Part shown: positions 33,519 through 44,689 of the stretch, in pieces
Position numbering within the stretch: the stretch's first letter is position 1
Layout: every line of letters begins with the position of its first letter
NCBI GenBank assembly: GCA_016946835.1
Contig: JACVTC010000046.1
Span: 1,170,001-1,222,130 of the forward strand
Direction of reading: 5' to 3'
DNA: 52,130 nucleotides
From: Neocallimastix lanati (nom. inval.)
Lineage: Eukaryota; Neocallimastigomycota; Neocallimastigomycetes; Neocallimastigales; Neocallimastigaceae
Notes under the pieces: model-generated
Database searches by the model: none
The model's input: the letters and a program-made list of their open reading frames with translations, nothing else
What the model was told of the DNA's origin: nothing
Program-made: the position numbers and the translations under genes

Positions 33519-34729
33519 TTAATTTTTTGGACTTCGGTAACATAATTTTCTCGGTTGTTGTAACTGGAATTAACCTTAGATTTATTATTATGGAAGTTAT
33601 TATTTTTACTATGATTGTAATAATTGTTATTCTTCTTATTCTTGTTTTCACTATTGGGATAAGAATGAGAGTTCTTTCTCTTATAATTTTTATTGCTGGT
33701 TAATTGATTTATCTTTAATTTAGTTTCTTGAGAAGATTCAAACAATATGCACTTTGTTGTAATTTCTTCTATTTTCTCTGGAAACTTCTCCATTTTATTA
33801 ATTTCTTCTTTAAATTTTGGATGAAGACCATTATAGAAAAATAATACTAATGGTTCTTCAGGCCAACCAAGATCAGCTGTTAGTTTACGGAAAGAATCGA
33901 TATAGTCCTTAATATTACCATGAGAATGTTTAAGATTTATTAAATTAATTTTCTTTAACTTTTTGCTGACAACATCAGGAAAAGCTTCTTTTAATTCATT
34001 AAGAAGAGCCTCTAGGGAAGCAGGAGGACTACTGGAATATTTTGTTTGGTACCAACTTCTAGCAGCTTCTCTTAATCTTGATTGCACAAAGTTGATTTTC
34101 GAATCTTCAGGCCAAGACTTACATGGATAGGTTTTAAATGTGTCCCCACACAGTTGACAGAAAAGTTCGGTTTCAGAAATATCACCTGAAAACAAACCTG
34201 GATCGGGAACTTGAGGAATATTAATAGGGTAAGCAGATTGCATGATAACATCATGATCATTGTCATATCTTGTAGTAGTTGAGATATTATCATCGAAAAC
34301 AGAATGGAGGTTTACCGTAGGATTTCCAGATGTCAACGGTATCGACGAGGTAGCACCAGAAGAAGTATTTTCTACTTGAGTTTTATTACATAATTCATGC
34401 TTAAAATAGAGGGTAGCCTTCTTCAAAGATTCTAAAGAGGCCAATATTTCATTATTCATTTTATCATAAGCTCCGAATTGTTTCATTACCTCTTGATGGT
34501 AATTTTGTAAGTCTTCTTTGGAAACGAAGTTTTCATTCACCCCAGAAACTATACTATTACAAGCTTGTGAGGTATCATTCCTTAACTGTTGAACACCTTC
34601 TGCTAAGGTGGTACAAGCTTGGGTGGCTTCGGATCGCAATTGTTGTACTGAGTCTTCTTTATTCATATCCATTTCTTCATCCGATCTAGCTGAATACATT
34701 CCCGAGCGTCTTAGGCCAATTTTAGGCAT
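33506..34729 (-). CDS. gag: Element G Gag
   Basis: 407 residues from ATG 34727-34729. The N-terminal third is helical with repeated LRSEATQAC and LRNDTSQAC segments. The middle is a Ty3-type retrotransposon Gag core: FSGDISETELFCQLCGDTF, SWPEDSKINFVQSRLREAARSWYQ, LKHSHGNIKDYIDSFRKLTADLGW. The C-terminus is Asn/Lys/His-rich and lacks a CCHC knuckle, so nucleic-acid binding probably relies on the basic tail. It ends in TAG right after the slippery heptamer. Confidence 0.93.
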   Translation of the reverse strand: MPKIGLRRSGMYSARSDEEMDMNKEDSVQQLRSEATQACTTLAEGVQQLRNDTSQACNSIVSGVNENFVSKEDLQNYHQEVMKQFGAYDKMNNEILASLESLKKATLYFKHELCNKTQVENTSSGATSSIPLTSGNPTVNLHSVFDDNISTTTRYDNDHDVIMQSAYPINIPQVPDPGLFSGDISETELFCQLCGDTFKTYPCKSWPEDSKINFVQSRLREAARSWYQTKYSSSPPASLEALLNELKEAFPDVVSKKLKKINLINLKHSHGNIKDYIDSFRKLTADLGWPEEPLVLFFYNGLHPKFKEEINKMEKFPEKIEEITTKCILFESSQETKLKINQLTSNKNYKRKNSHSYPNSENKNKKNNNYYNHSKNNNFHNNKSKVNSSYNNRENYVTEVQKINSKN

Positions 34730-34763
34730 TCCAAGGAAGTTTCTAAAATAGCGGTAAGATTAT

Positions 34764-35414
34764 TGTTAAGTTGGTACTTAGATTAAAGGGTAAACTTGGT
34801 TGGAAGCCTTTAATCTAATAACCTTTTGATATTATTTTATTTTTATAAATTGATTTATTCAAATATAAAATATTATTTTATTATTAAACTTTTAATTAAC
34901 TATATTTTTATTTAATATGTTTTATTATAAAGTTATCAGATTATTTGTAAATAATAATCTTACAAAGATTTAAAAAAGAATATTTTTTAGTTCTTTTATA
35001 TTTTGAAAAACAATATAAAATATTTAATAATATATTTTAATAAATACTAATTTAAAGATAACAATATAAAATATAATTTTAATATATAAAGTAATAGAAT
35101 AATACATATATAATATAAGATAATAAAAATATATAAAATAATATAATTAATAAAAAACAATTTTTATAAATAATATTCAACTATATTAATTAATATAAAA
35201 AGGGATAATGTTAATTAATATGTAATACAATATTAATCAATTAATATATTAGGGGTTCAATAATGTATAAAAGGGATAATATTAATTAATATGTAATACA
35301 ATATTAATTTGGTTATGAACGGTACAAGGATTTAAGGAGTACAAATTATATTTATAATTAAATTGTTATTTTTGTGGTATTAAATATAAATTAATTTGTA
35401 TCAAATCCTTGACA
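34764..35414 (-). repeat. Element G 5' LTR
   Basis: 651 bp, nearly identical to 29053-29703 (a at 29691 is c here). In element sense its first bases form a two-part stem: CAAGGATTT and TACAAATTA pairing across the plus-strand segments 35403-35411 with 35325-35333 and 35392-35400 with 35340-35348. Confidence 0.93.
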
Positions 35415-35419
35415 AATTT

Positions 35420-35896
35420 ATTATATAAAAATATATTATTATATTCTTTACTATTAATAATTTTCTTATATTCTACATTAATAATTTTTATATTAGTTAT
35501 ATTTTATTATTTTTTTATATTAAATTTATGTAATTAATTAATTTATATGATTGGTTTTAATAATGTAATTAAATAATATAAAATATGTATTATCCATATT
35601 ATTTTATGAAGGGGGCCTTTCTGAGGAAAGAAATAGTAAAAATAGTAGTAATAATGAAATAGTAATAATAATTGAAAGGTTTCCCATATTGTTATAATAA
35701 TAAATATTAATATTAATAAAGTTATTTTTAACAATAAAATAATTATATAATTTATAAATAATAAATATTTTTAATAATAGTTCTTTAAATAAAATTTATA
35801 ATGTGTAATGATAAATTCTTTTAGTGTAATTTAATAGTTATTTAATTTATCTATTTATTTAATGTTCACACTCCTGTTCTAATATGAACCTCAACA
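35420..35896 (+). repeat. Element B 5' LTR, right piece
   Basis: 477 bp continuing the LTR interrupted by G, ending CCTCAACA; nearly identical to 38057-38533. Confidence 0.9.
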
Positions 35897-35903
35897 TAAA
35901 AAT

Positions 35904-35920
35904 TGGTGGAGATATCGGGG
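35904..35920 (+). other. Element B primer-binding site
   Basis: TGGTGGAGATATCGGGG begins 8 bp after the 5' LTR and is complementary to a tRNA ending ATATCTCCACCA. The same 17-mer follows the unrelated LTR of element H at 45710, so both families use one primer. The tRNA species is not identified. Confidence 0.8.
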
Positions 35921-36136
35921 AGTGTGAAAACATTGATGAATAGATAAGAAAAATAATAGAATATAATATAATATAAAATTAAATGATCATAATAATAATA
36001 CAAAGAAATTATAAATTTAATTATAAAATTTTAGTAATAATTTAAGTAAAAAATAATATATATAAATTTAAAATTGAATTGTTAAAAATTGAATTATTTT
36101 AAAATGAATTCAATTTAATAATTATATTTTTTTTTA

Positions 36137-36366
36137 GTTAGGTGGTCGAAGAGTATTTCGAGCCTAACAAATAAATTTTTAATTTTTAAATAAAATCCTT
36201 AGGTGGTCAGCCAGAGAGTGCTGAGCCTGAAGGTAAGTATAATAATTTTTTTTAAATCCTTAAGTGTCGGACAGAGAGTGCCGAACTTGAAGGAATAAAT
36301 ATATAAAAATTATTTCAAATAAACTTTCTTGGGTGTCGAAAAAGGATTTTCGAACTTGAAGAAAGT
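36137..36366 (+). other. Four tandem covarying hairpins (putative structured RNA)
   Basis: Four stems in a row at 36137-36168, 36197-36233, 36257-36294 and 36323-36366. Common plan: outer stem, middle stem, bulged G or TGG, inner stem starting TC, purine-rich loop, inner stem, middle stem, bulged G (units 2-4), outer stem. Inner pairs are TCGAA/TTCGA, TCAGC/GCTGA, TCGG/CCGA and TCGAA/TTCGA. Outer pairs are GTTAGG/CCTAAC, CCTT/AAGG, TCCTT/AAGGA and ACTTTCTT/AAGAAAGT. The position just after the primer site suits a packaging or translation-control element. Confidence 0.75.
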
Positions 36367-36649
36367 TAAAAATGTATTGGTTTACTGCGGTAGTTCCAAT
36401 ATAATAAACATTGAATAATTTTAAAATTTTAATTTAAAATAATTTATATTTAGTTTATAATATAAAATTAATACTTAAAATATTACAAATTTTGAAGAAG
36501 TTATAAAAAAAAATAATAATAATAATAATTTATAATATATTTTTAAGAAATAATAATATTTATTATATTATTTAGTGTTTATATAATTACATTAATTGAA
36601 AATTTATTAGAACATAATAAATTTTATATTTTTTTTTTATATGATCAAT

Positions 36650-37745
36650 AATTAGAATTCCAATTGAGGAATTTAATAAATTATATAATTACATTAAGCG
36701 TTTAAAAGAATTAAACAAAATATGAGAAGAACAAGTTCCAGATATTATCTTAAATGAAGAATTATTAATGCAAAGCATAACTGAATTGAAGGATAAAATA
36801 AGTGAATTAAAAAAGTGAGTTAAAGAAAAATATTTTTGAAGAATATAATATTATTCAAATTATAGAAAAATAAAAAGAGAAAATTATTTTTGAAGAAGAT
36901 AATTTTATTCAAATTACAAAAAAAAGAAGAAAATATTAGTAAGAAAAATCCCTATAAAGATAACATAAATATTCTTAATTCAGGAAGAGAACAATTCAGT
37001 AATTGAAAAAAAGAAAATATTACAAATGAAACAATTCTTCACAGTCCAAGAAAATTAATAAATTAAATTGTGAAATTGAATCTTTGAAACTTGGTAAAAG
37101 TAGTAATTTAAAATAAAATAAAATAAAAATAAAATATAAATTAGTGATATATCAAATGGAAATCCCATTTAAATTCACAAATTGAATTATTTAAATTTGA
37201 ACATAATGTTAAATTCACAAATTGAATTATTGAAGTTTGAAAATGATACTAAAATCACTTATTTAAAGAATTCATTAAAAAAAAAGTGAAAGTAAAATTG
37301 AAAAATTGAATGAAATAATAACTTTAAAAGAAGAATATAATAAATTAGAAGAATACATTGAACATTAGTAATAAGGATTATAATGAAATAAAAAAAAAAA
37401 AAAAATTCTTTTTATATATAAAAAAAAAGGGAGTTGGTAATTTTTTTTTTTATATTAACCTTAAAAATATGTTATATAATAATTTTTAAAGTAATGGAAT
37501 AAGAAATTATTACCTGAAGAAATAAAAATGATTAGTAATTTTTAAATAAAAGAAGAAAAAGAAGAAGTTTTAAAGCTCATAGCTGAAGTAACTACCCAAG
37601 AATATACAAGAATTGGAAGAAACAAAAGACAAGTAGAATTAAAAAAAAATTAATTAAAAAAAAAATTTTTTTTTTGGTACAATCCAAGTTGATCCTGAAA
37701 TTTTTGGAACTTTTAAAAATTATTATGAAAAATTTTTAATATATG
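36650..37745 (+). pseudogene. Decayed coiled-coil coding region in element B
   Basis: Broken plus-strand frames encode charged heptad-like text: YNYIKRLKELN, ILNEELLMQSITELKDKISELKK, LNSQIELLKFENDTKITYLK, IEKLNEIITLKEEYNKLEEYIEH and EVLKLIAEVTTQEYTRIGR. Many stops and shifts. It does not resemble gag or pol; it may be a captured host gene or a lineage-specific protein. Confidence 0.5.
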
Positions 37746-37901
37746 GTAATATATAAATTAAATTATTTAATTTAAATATTTCAATTAATACATATATTAA
37801 AATATATTTTAAAATATACAAAAATTTTTAAATTTAAGAAATAATGATAATATTATATATAAAAAAAAAAAAAATTTATATTTTTATTTAGTTATATAGT
37901 T

Positions 37902-37937
<36 letters not shown>

Positions 37938-38005
37938 TATTTAGTTAATAATATAAGAAAATTTGCCTTTGCTATAGTATAGCAAAAGTTTTAGCGGGGG
38001 CATCA

Positions 38006-38533
38006 TGATAAAGAATAGAATAATAATGATATTTTTAATTAAATTTTTAATAATTTATTATATAAAAATATATTATTATATTCTTTACTATTAATAATTT
38101 TCTTATATTCTATATTAATAATTTTTATATTAGTTATATTTTATTATTTTTTTATATTAAATTTATGTAATTAATTAATTTATATGATTGGTTTTAATAA
38201 TGTAATTAAATAATATAAAATATGTATTATCCATATTATTTTATGAAGGGGGCCTTTCTGAGGAAAGAAATAGTAAAAATAGTAGTAATAATGAAATAGT
38301 AATAATAATTGAAAGGTTTCCCATATTGTTATAATAATAAATATTAATATTAATAAAGTTATTTTTAACAATAAAATAATTATATAATTTATAAATAATA
38401 AATATTTTTAATAATAGTTCTTTAAATAAAATTTATAATGTGTAATGATAAATTCTTTTAGTGTAATTTAATAGTTATTTAATTTATCTATTTATTTAAT
38501 GTTCACACTCCTGTTCTAATATGAACCTCAACA
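38006..38533 (+). repeat. Element B 3' LTR
   Basis: 528 bp, TGATAAAG to CCTCAACA. The U3-end stem TAAAGAATA (38014 region), one mismatch and AATAATA pairs with TATTATT at 38071 and TATTCTTTA at 38079. A G-rich tract (tagcggggg, 37992-38000) lies just upstream as a weak polypurine tract. TTGT follows at 38534. Confidence 0.9.
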
Positions 38534-38537
38534 TTGT

Positions 38538-39572
38538 GATAAATAACAAAATTATTAAATTAAAATAAATAATAAAAAAACAAATTCTGTCTAACTTAAC
38601 CCAAAAATTAATCCATTCTAAACAAAAAATTAAATCCATATTTAAGAAAAATTAATTAAATAAAAATAATTAAAATAAAATAATAATAATTTAATTAATC
38701 ATTAATAATTTTAATTAAAAACTAAAATAAATTAATAAATAATATTTTTCTAAAACAACAAATAAACAAAATAATAAACATATTTAATAAATTATAAACA
38801 ACAAATAAACAAACTTATAAACATCGCAAAATTAAAATTAAATAGTTAAATAATTTTTTTAAGTTACTTTTATTTAAAATAATGATTATTTTATTTATTT
38901 TATAACTCAACTTTTATAAACAAATTGTAATTAAAATAACATTTTAAAATTCATCTTTATTAACATTTTAATTGTAAATATTGTTTAATTTAATAATAAA
39001 TTATTCTTTATTTCTCTTTTATTAATTTTATTATTTTTAATGTAAATAGTTTAAAATCAAAGAAAAATATAAAAACATGTAAATATTTCTTATAAATTAT
39101 TCCTTATTATTAATTAGTTAATAAATTATTATAAATATTTTATTAGTTTTAATAATCAAAAAGTATGATTATTAATTATTTAATAAATTATTATAGATAT
39201 TTTATTAGTTTTTAATAATCAATTTTTATGATTATTAATTATTTTGATAAATTATTATATATTTTATTAGTTATTAATAATCAATTTTATTATTAAAATT
39301 TAAAATAAATTAGTATAAATAATAAATATTTCATTTTATTATTTTATTAGTTTTAACAATTATTTTATTAATTTAAACAAAATTAATTATTAAATAAATA
39401 AAGATTAATATTAAAATAAAAATAAATTTTTTTAATAAAACATTTTTGTGTTTAATAATAAAACATATTTATTTTTTTAAATTTCTTAAATCAATTTTAT
39501 TCAGTATTTATCCTTTTATTCACTTCTACAAAATTTAATTTTTGTAGATTAAGAATATTAGGTATAAATCAG
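38538..39572. other. Gene-free spacer with 60-66-bp tandem repeats
   Basis: No coding sequence. 39118-39290 has three imperfect copies of a unit containing ttattagttttaataatcaa; two of them carry a TAATAATCA/TGATTATTA hairpin. A CTACAAAA/TTTTGTAG hairpin sits at 39525-39547. Confidence 0.6.
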
Positions 39573-40423
39573 TTGTTGGTAAAGAACGAACATTTAATGG
39601 ATTATTAATTAGAATTTCAACTTACTTTAGAATCCATTATATTATTCTTTACTTAATATTACTTTACTATATTTTCTATACTAAAATATTTTCTAAATAT
39701 ATATATTTTTTTTATATTTTTATTAAAAGTTTCTAAAATATTATCAATAATTCTATATTTTTATTATTAATATCAATATCTATAATTTAACCTTAAATTT
39801 TATTATTTTATTAAAGTGTTTATTATCAATATTAATATTTTATTTTTATTTTCAAATATATTATTATATTATTATTATATTATATCAATATTAAAATTGT
39901 ATTCTTTTTAGTATTTTATTTTATTTTTAAATTGATTATTTAATATTTTTTTATTCCCCACAAATAAAATCAAATCTTAATTGATTAATAATAAATATTA
40001 AATATATTATAGTTTTTAAATTTATTTTATATAAAATATAAGAATATTATATTAACATTCTTGATTAAAATAACTTTATTTTTCTGTAAAATCTTTTTAA
40101 ATTTTGCTTGTTACTTTTCGTATATATTAAATAATTTAGTTTTAGTATATGAAAAATAATATAAAATTATATAAACAAAATTTATTAAAATAAAAATACT
40201 TATGAATTAGTTAATTTAAATTAATATAAAATTTTAAGTAATTAGTAATAGTAAATATTTTTTTTTAAATATGATAATAAAATGTAGAAAGGCTTTACAT
40301 ATTTATTTTTTTTCAAAAAGTATAAATAAGTGAAGTTTTTCAATAATTAAAATGTAGACAGAAAAAAATATTAAAAATAAATAATTAAATAAAATTCTAA
40401 TAAAACCCGAACCATAACATTGT
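39573..40423 (+). repeat. Solo LTR C
   Basis: 39577-40419 (843 bp), TGGTAAAG to CATAACA, flanked by TTGT (39573-39576 and 40420-40423). Only its first bases resemble LTR A. Nested terminal stems: GTAAAGAA (39579) with TTCTTTAC (39645), and AATGGATT (39596) with AATCCATT (39631). Confidence 0.8.
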
Positions 40424-40424
40424 T

Positions 40425-40906
40425 TGTAAGAAACTTAGATAAATTTATTATTTTATTATAAAATTTATCTATCTTTCTTATTTAATACATTAATTTAATA
40501 CATTAAATTATTGTATTTATTTTAACCAATAATATTTAATTATTAATTTATATATATTTGATTCTCTTGAGTTCTCTTCGAGAAATCAAGAGTTATTATT
40601 TTAGAATTTTTATAATAAATAATAATTCAAATAAAATAATTAATTAATAAACAAAACCATTTTTAATAAAACATATTTTATAAATATTTGTGTATTTTAT
40701 TCCTTTTGTGTTATTGTTTATTATAAACTTTCTATAATAAACTCTATCTTATATTTAAGTTAAGTATAATTATTTATTTATATTATTTTATATTTATTTA
40801 ATTATATTTAATTTTATTTTCTCAAATTAATGTTAATTAGTAATAATTAATGTTAATTCGTAGTTAAGAAATTATTTATAATTAATTTAATAAGTAATTT
40901 CTTACA
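40425..40906 (+). repeat. Element D 5' LTR
   Basis: TGTAAGAAAC to TTTCTTACA. Terminal stem: TAAGAAA (40427), two mismatches and TAGATAAATTT (40436) pair with AAATTTATCTA (40461) and TTTCTTA (40474). Confidence 0.9.
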
Positions 40907-41402
40907 ATAATAACTCTTCTTTTTAGGAAGAAAATATTTTATAAATAATTTAATATGAATATAACAAAAAATAATAATTATAATTATAATGGAATAATTA
41001 AATTAAATAAATTCATTTTATATTATTTACGAAATTTTTTCTTTCTCTCAATTTAAATTTATAAAATTTTTTTTTTTTGTTTATTTTTTATTTTTCTTTT
41101 CATTGTTTATGTTTGTTTATGTCATATATATATTATTTATTTTGTTTAATTTATTATTACTTTGACTAACAATTCTTTATTATTATATATATTAAACATT
41201 ATAACTTTATAATAATATGACAACACTTATTCTGTTTACTTTGCCTATTTACTTTTAAAAATAAGTCTTTATAAATTTCATAAAAATTAACAATATTAAA
41301 TACTAACTATTTTACTTTATTTTATTTTATATAACATATTTATCTATTATAATATTATATTTATATTATATTTTAATATTATATAATTGTTTTTATATAT
41401 AA

Positions 41403-41469
41403 CATTATATACATTATATACATTATATACATTATATACATTATATACATTATATATATATATTTTTCT

Positions 41470-41500
<31 letters not shown>

Positions 41501-41786
41501 TAAAATAAAATAAAATAAAATAAAACAAAAATAAAAACAAAAAACAAAAACAAAACAAAAAACAAGAACAAAAACAAAATAACAAAATAAAACAAAAAAC
41601 AAAAACAAAAACAAAATAACAAAATAAAACAAAACAAAGCAACAAAACAGGAAACAAAACAAAACAAACAAATAAACAAACAAAAAACAAAAAATAAATA
41701 AAATAAATTAATAATTTAAAAGATAAGTTGTTCAGTTTTTTTTTTTTTTTTTTTAAAATAAATAAAAATAAAAAATAAATAAATTA

Positions 41787-41856
<70 letters not shown>

Positions 41857-41860
41857 GTAA
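41403..41860. repeat. Microsatellite block in element D
   Basis: Six 9-bp cattatata units (41403-41456), a poly-A run and cryptically simple aaaac/aaaat sequence (41474-41700), a T18 run near 41738 and (AAT)n at 41787-41857. Minus-strand Phe/Leu/Cys frames across it are artefacts. Confidence 0.9.
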
Positions 41861-42766
41861 ATAAAATTATAATTATGATAAATAAAGTAATAATAATAAT
41901 AAATAATAATAATAAAAAGTTTTTAATATTGATCATACGAACGAAAATAAAATTTTAAAAAATTATAAGATATATTTAAATATATAATTACAAAGTTCTA
42001 TGATCACATATAGATATTAACACTAGGGCTGAAGTGATATAAAAATTGAAATTCACTTCTATGTAATTGAAATAATATATTATTATTAATAATATAATTG
42101 TTAATTACTAATTGCCCTTTGTTAAAACAGATATCGGCAAAAGCTATATCTCGTTATATCTTAAAAAAAAAAAAAAAAAAAAAAAATACATATATATATA
42201 TATGTAATATAAAAAATTATAAAATATTATTATTATTTATTTAATACATATTTCAAAATATACATATAAAATTTAATATAAAAAATTATAAAATATTATT
42301 ATTTATTTATTTAATAAATAATTCATATGTATAATTTAAATTATTACTTATTTATTTATCTAATGAATAATATAACATATATATAATATAAATAATAAAA
42401 TGTTATTATTTATTTAATAAATATGAAAAATATATAATATATAATATATAATTTAAAATTATTATTATTTTCATTCATTTAATGAATAATATACAATATA
42501 TATATATATTGTAAAATTAATTATTATTATTATTATTTATTTATTTATTAATACAAAATATATATAATATACAATATAAATTTATAAATTATTGTTCATT
42601 TAATTATTTATTTAAAATAAATTTTAATTCAAAATTTAAATTTCATTTTTTTAAATTGAAATTGCAATTAAATAGTTATTTTAATTTTATTTAAATTTTA
42701 TTTCTTTTTAATATTTCTTAATTTATTATTTTTTAAATTGTTCTTCTTTCATTGAACAATTCAAAT

Positions 42767-43190
42767 GAAAAGGAGCAATGTAAGAAATACAAATAAATTT
42801 ATTAATAATTTATTTACATTTCTTAGTTATTATAATTTATTTAATTTAATATTTATTTATTCATTTAATAATATAGTCATTTTATTTAATTTTATATTTA
42901 TTTATACACTTAATAATTATATTTATTTTATTTAATTTATAATTATTTATTCACTTATATTTATATATTAGTTAGAAAACAATATTAAGGTTTTCCCAAG
43001 TTAATTGGTTTTACTTAATATTGATTCGTCTAGAGTTTTTCCGCTAATCTTTTCTCTAGATGTTAAAAACTTAAGGTTAGCAAAACTTTCAATAAATTAT
43101 TTAAATTTATATTTTTTTTGGTTAATTATAATTTTTATTTTAAATATACTACTTCCTATATAATAATGAATTTATACAAATTCATTAAGT
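42767..43190 (+). repeat. Truncated LTR-like segment E inside element D
   Basis: A second polypurine-like tract (gaaaaggagcaa, 42767-42778) is followed by TGTAAGAAATAC at 42779, whose stem TAAGAAAT plus AAATAAATT pairs with AATTTATTT plus ATTTCTTA by 42830. No matching 3' end is seen before the element D polypurine tract. Confidence 0.6.
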
Positions 43191-43201
43191 AAAGGGAGCA
43201 A

Positions 43202-43683
43202 TGTAAGAAACTTAGATAAATTTATTATTTTATTATAAAATTTATCTATCTTTCTTATTTAATACATTAATTTAATACATTAAATTATTGTATTTATTTT
43301 AACCAATAATATTTAATTATTAATTTATATATATTTGATTCTCTTGAGTTCTCTTCGAGAAATCAAGAGTTATTATTTTAGAATTTTTATAATAAATAAT
43401 AATTCAAATAAAATAATTAATTAATAAAACAAAACCCTTTTAATAAAACATATTTTATAAATATTTGTGTCTTTTATTCCTTTTGTGTTATTGTTTATTA
43501 TAAACTTTCTATAATAAACTCTATCTTATATTTAAGTTAAGTATAATTATTTATTTATATTATTTCATATTTATTTAATTATATTTAATTTTATTTTCTC
43601 AAATTAATGTTAATTAGTAATAATTAATGTTAATTTGTAGTTAAGAAATTATTTATAATTAATTTTATAAGTAATTTCTTACA
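43202..43683 (+). repeat. Element D 3' LTR
   Basis: 482 bp, matches 40425-40906; preceded by AAAGGGAGCAA and followed by TTGTT. Confidence 0.9.
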
Positions 43684-43690
43684 TTGTTCG

Positions 43691-44686
43691 TGTAAGAATC
43701 TATAATTATTTTTAACAAAATAATTATATTTTCTTAGTTAGGTTATAATTAATATAACTTTTATTTAACTCATATTTCATTTATACAATTAATTATAATT
43801 AATAATTTATTTAATTATATATTAAAATTTTATTTAGTTTAATATTAAAAATTTATTTAATCAAATAATTTTTATACATTTAAAATAATATTAAATTTAT
43901 TTAATTATTCACTTAATTATTAAATTTATTAGTTTTAGTTTTCTCTCACTTATTAAATCAACAACTAAAACACTATTCTGTATTTTATCATGTATTCTGT
44001 ATTCTATCATGTATTCTGTATTATATTAATCATGTATTTTATTATTAATGTATTGTTTTATATTTTTTATGTAAAGTTCTATAAAATAGAACTAAATAGA
44101 TTAAATTTTAAATTTTATGATCGAAATAATTTTCATTATTTTATTCTTTTATTTTCGATCATTATATTAGATTAAGTAATCGGTTAATTAAGGTTTTTCC
44201 AATTACTTCTTAAAAGTAATCGGTTTTACTTAATTAACGCGATGATCGATATGGATAGAATATCGATCAAAAAACTTATCTAGGTTTTTCTTCTAGTCTT
44301 TTCCTAGATAAGAGATTTGTTAAGATTAGAACCCCTTTTGATTTTAACCTTATTTTGACAAAAAAGTATAAATAAGGCTCTTGAGTTCTCTTTGAGAAAT
44401 CAAGAGTTATTATTATAACAATTAAAATATAATAATAACAATAAGTTTTAACATTTAAAATTTTTAATAAATAATAAAACAAATTATTTTAATAAAACAA
44501 ATTTTATAATTAAAACTTTTCCTTATCAATTTTAGTGTTTCGTCTATTATAATTCGTTATAATAAACTCGATAATTAGAAAGAACCATAGATAAGTATGA
44601 TTCTTTTCTAAACCTTTAATATTAGCAGTTAGAGCTAATATTAATGATTAATAATTTAATTATAATTTTTTAATTAAATTATTACA
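43691..44686 (+). repeat. Solo LTR F
   Basis: 996 bp, TGTAAGAATC to TTATTACA, related to LTR D by a shared block (ctcttgagttctct, gagaaatcaagagttatta). Terminal stem TAAGAA plus TATAATTATTTT pairs with AAAATAATTATA plus TTCTTA. Left flank GTTCG, right flank GTT before element H begins, so the right target copy is itself interrupted. Confidence 0.7.
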
Positions 44687-44689
44687 GTT

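Larger units (their letters stand above)
29053..35414 (-). mobile_element. Ty3/gypsy chromodomain retrotransposon G, apparently intact
   Basis: LTRs 29053-29703 and 34764-35414 (651 bp each; I noticed one difference). Target duplication AATTT is at 29048-29052 and 35415-35419. Gag and Pol are uninterrupted and linked by a -1 frameshift signal. The polypurine tract is next to the left LTR. I see no primer site ending in TGG beside the 5' LTR (34743-34763 reads ctaaaatagcggtaagattat in two parts), so the primer is unknown. Near-identical LTRs and open frames indicate a recent, possibly active insertion. Confidence 0.95.
29002..38533 (+). mobile_element. Non-autonomous LTR element B, interrupted by element G
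   Basis: 5' LTR 29002-29052 plus 35420-35896 and 3' LTR 38006-38533, each 528 bp once G and one AATTT copy are removed. Target duplication TTGT is at 28998-29001 and 38534-38537. A primer site follows the 5' LTR. The internal region (35897-38005, about 2.1 kb) holds a structured hairpin array and decayed coiled-coil coding sequence, but no gag or pol. It probably depends on an autonomous partner; it shares the primer site of element H. Confidence 0.85.
40425..43683 (+). mobile_element. Non-autonomous LTR element D
   Basis: Two 482-bp LTRs (40425-40906 and 43202-43683) with a few differences and target duplication TTGTT (40420-40424 and 43684-43688). The polypurine tract AAAGGGAGCAA is at 43191-43201. 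The 2.3-kb interior has no gag or pol, only microsatellites and a second LTR-like segment E, so it is a TRIM/LARD-type element. No primer site recognised. Confidence 0.85.

Noticed and set aside
34743-34763. Half-tRNA primer site for element G by analogy with the copia element
   Set aside because: The bases next to the 5' LTR fit no anticodon arm I can recognise and lack U33 in the right place.
35543-38371. Identical 63-codon minus frames at 35543-35734 and 38180-38371
   Set aside because: They are the two LTR copies of element B, not genes.
42000-42160. hAT-like terminus (tagggctgaagtg) in element D
   Set aside because: Only one short end resembles a hAT terminal repeat; no inverted partner or 8-bp duplication was found.
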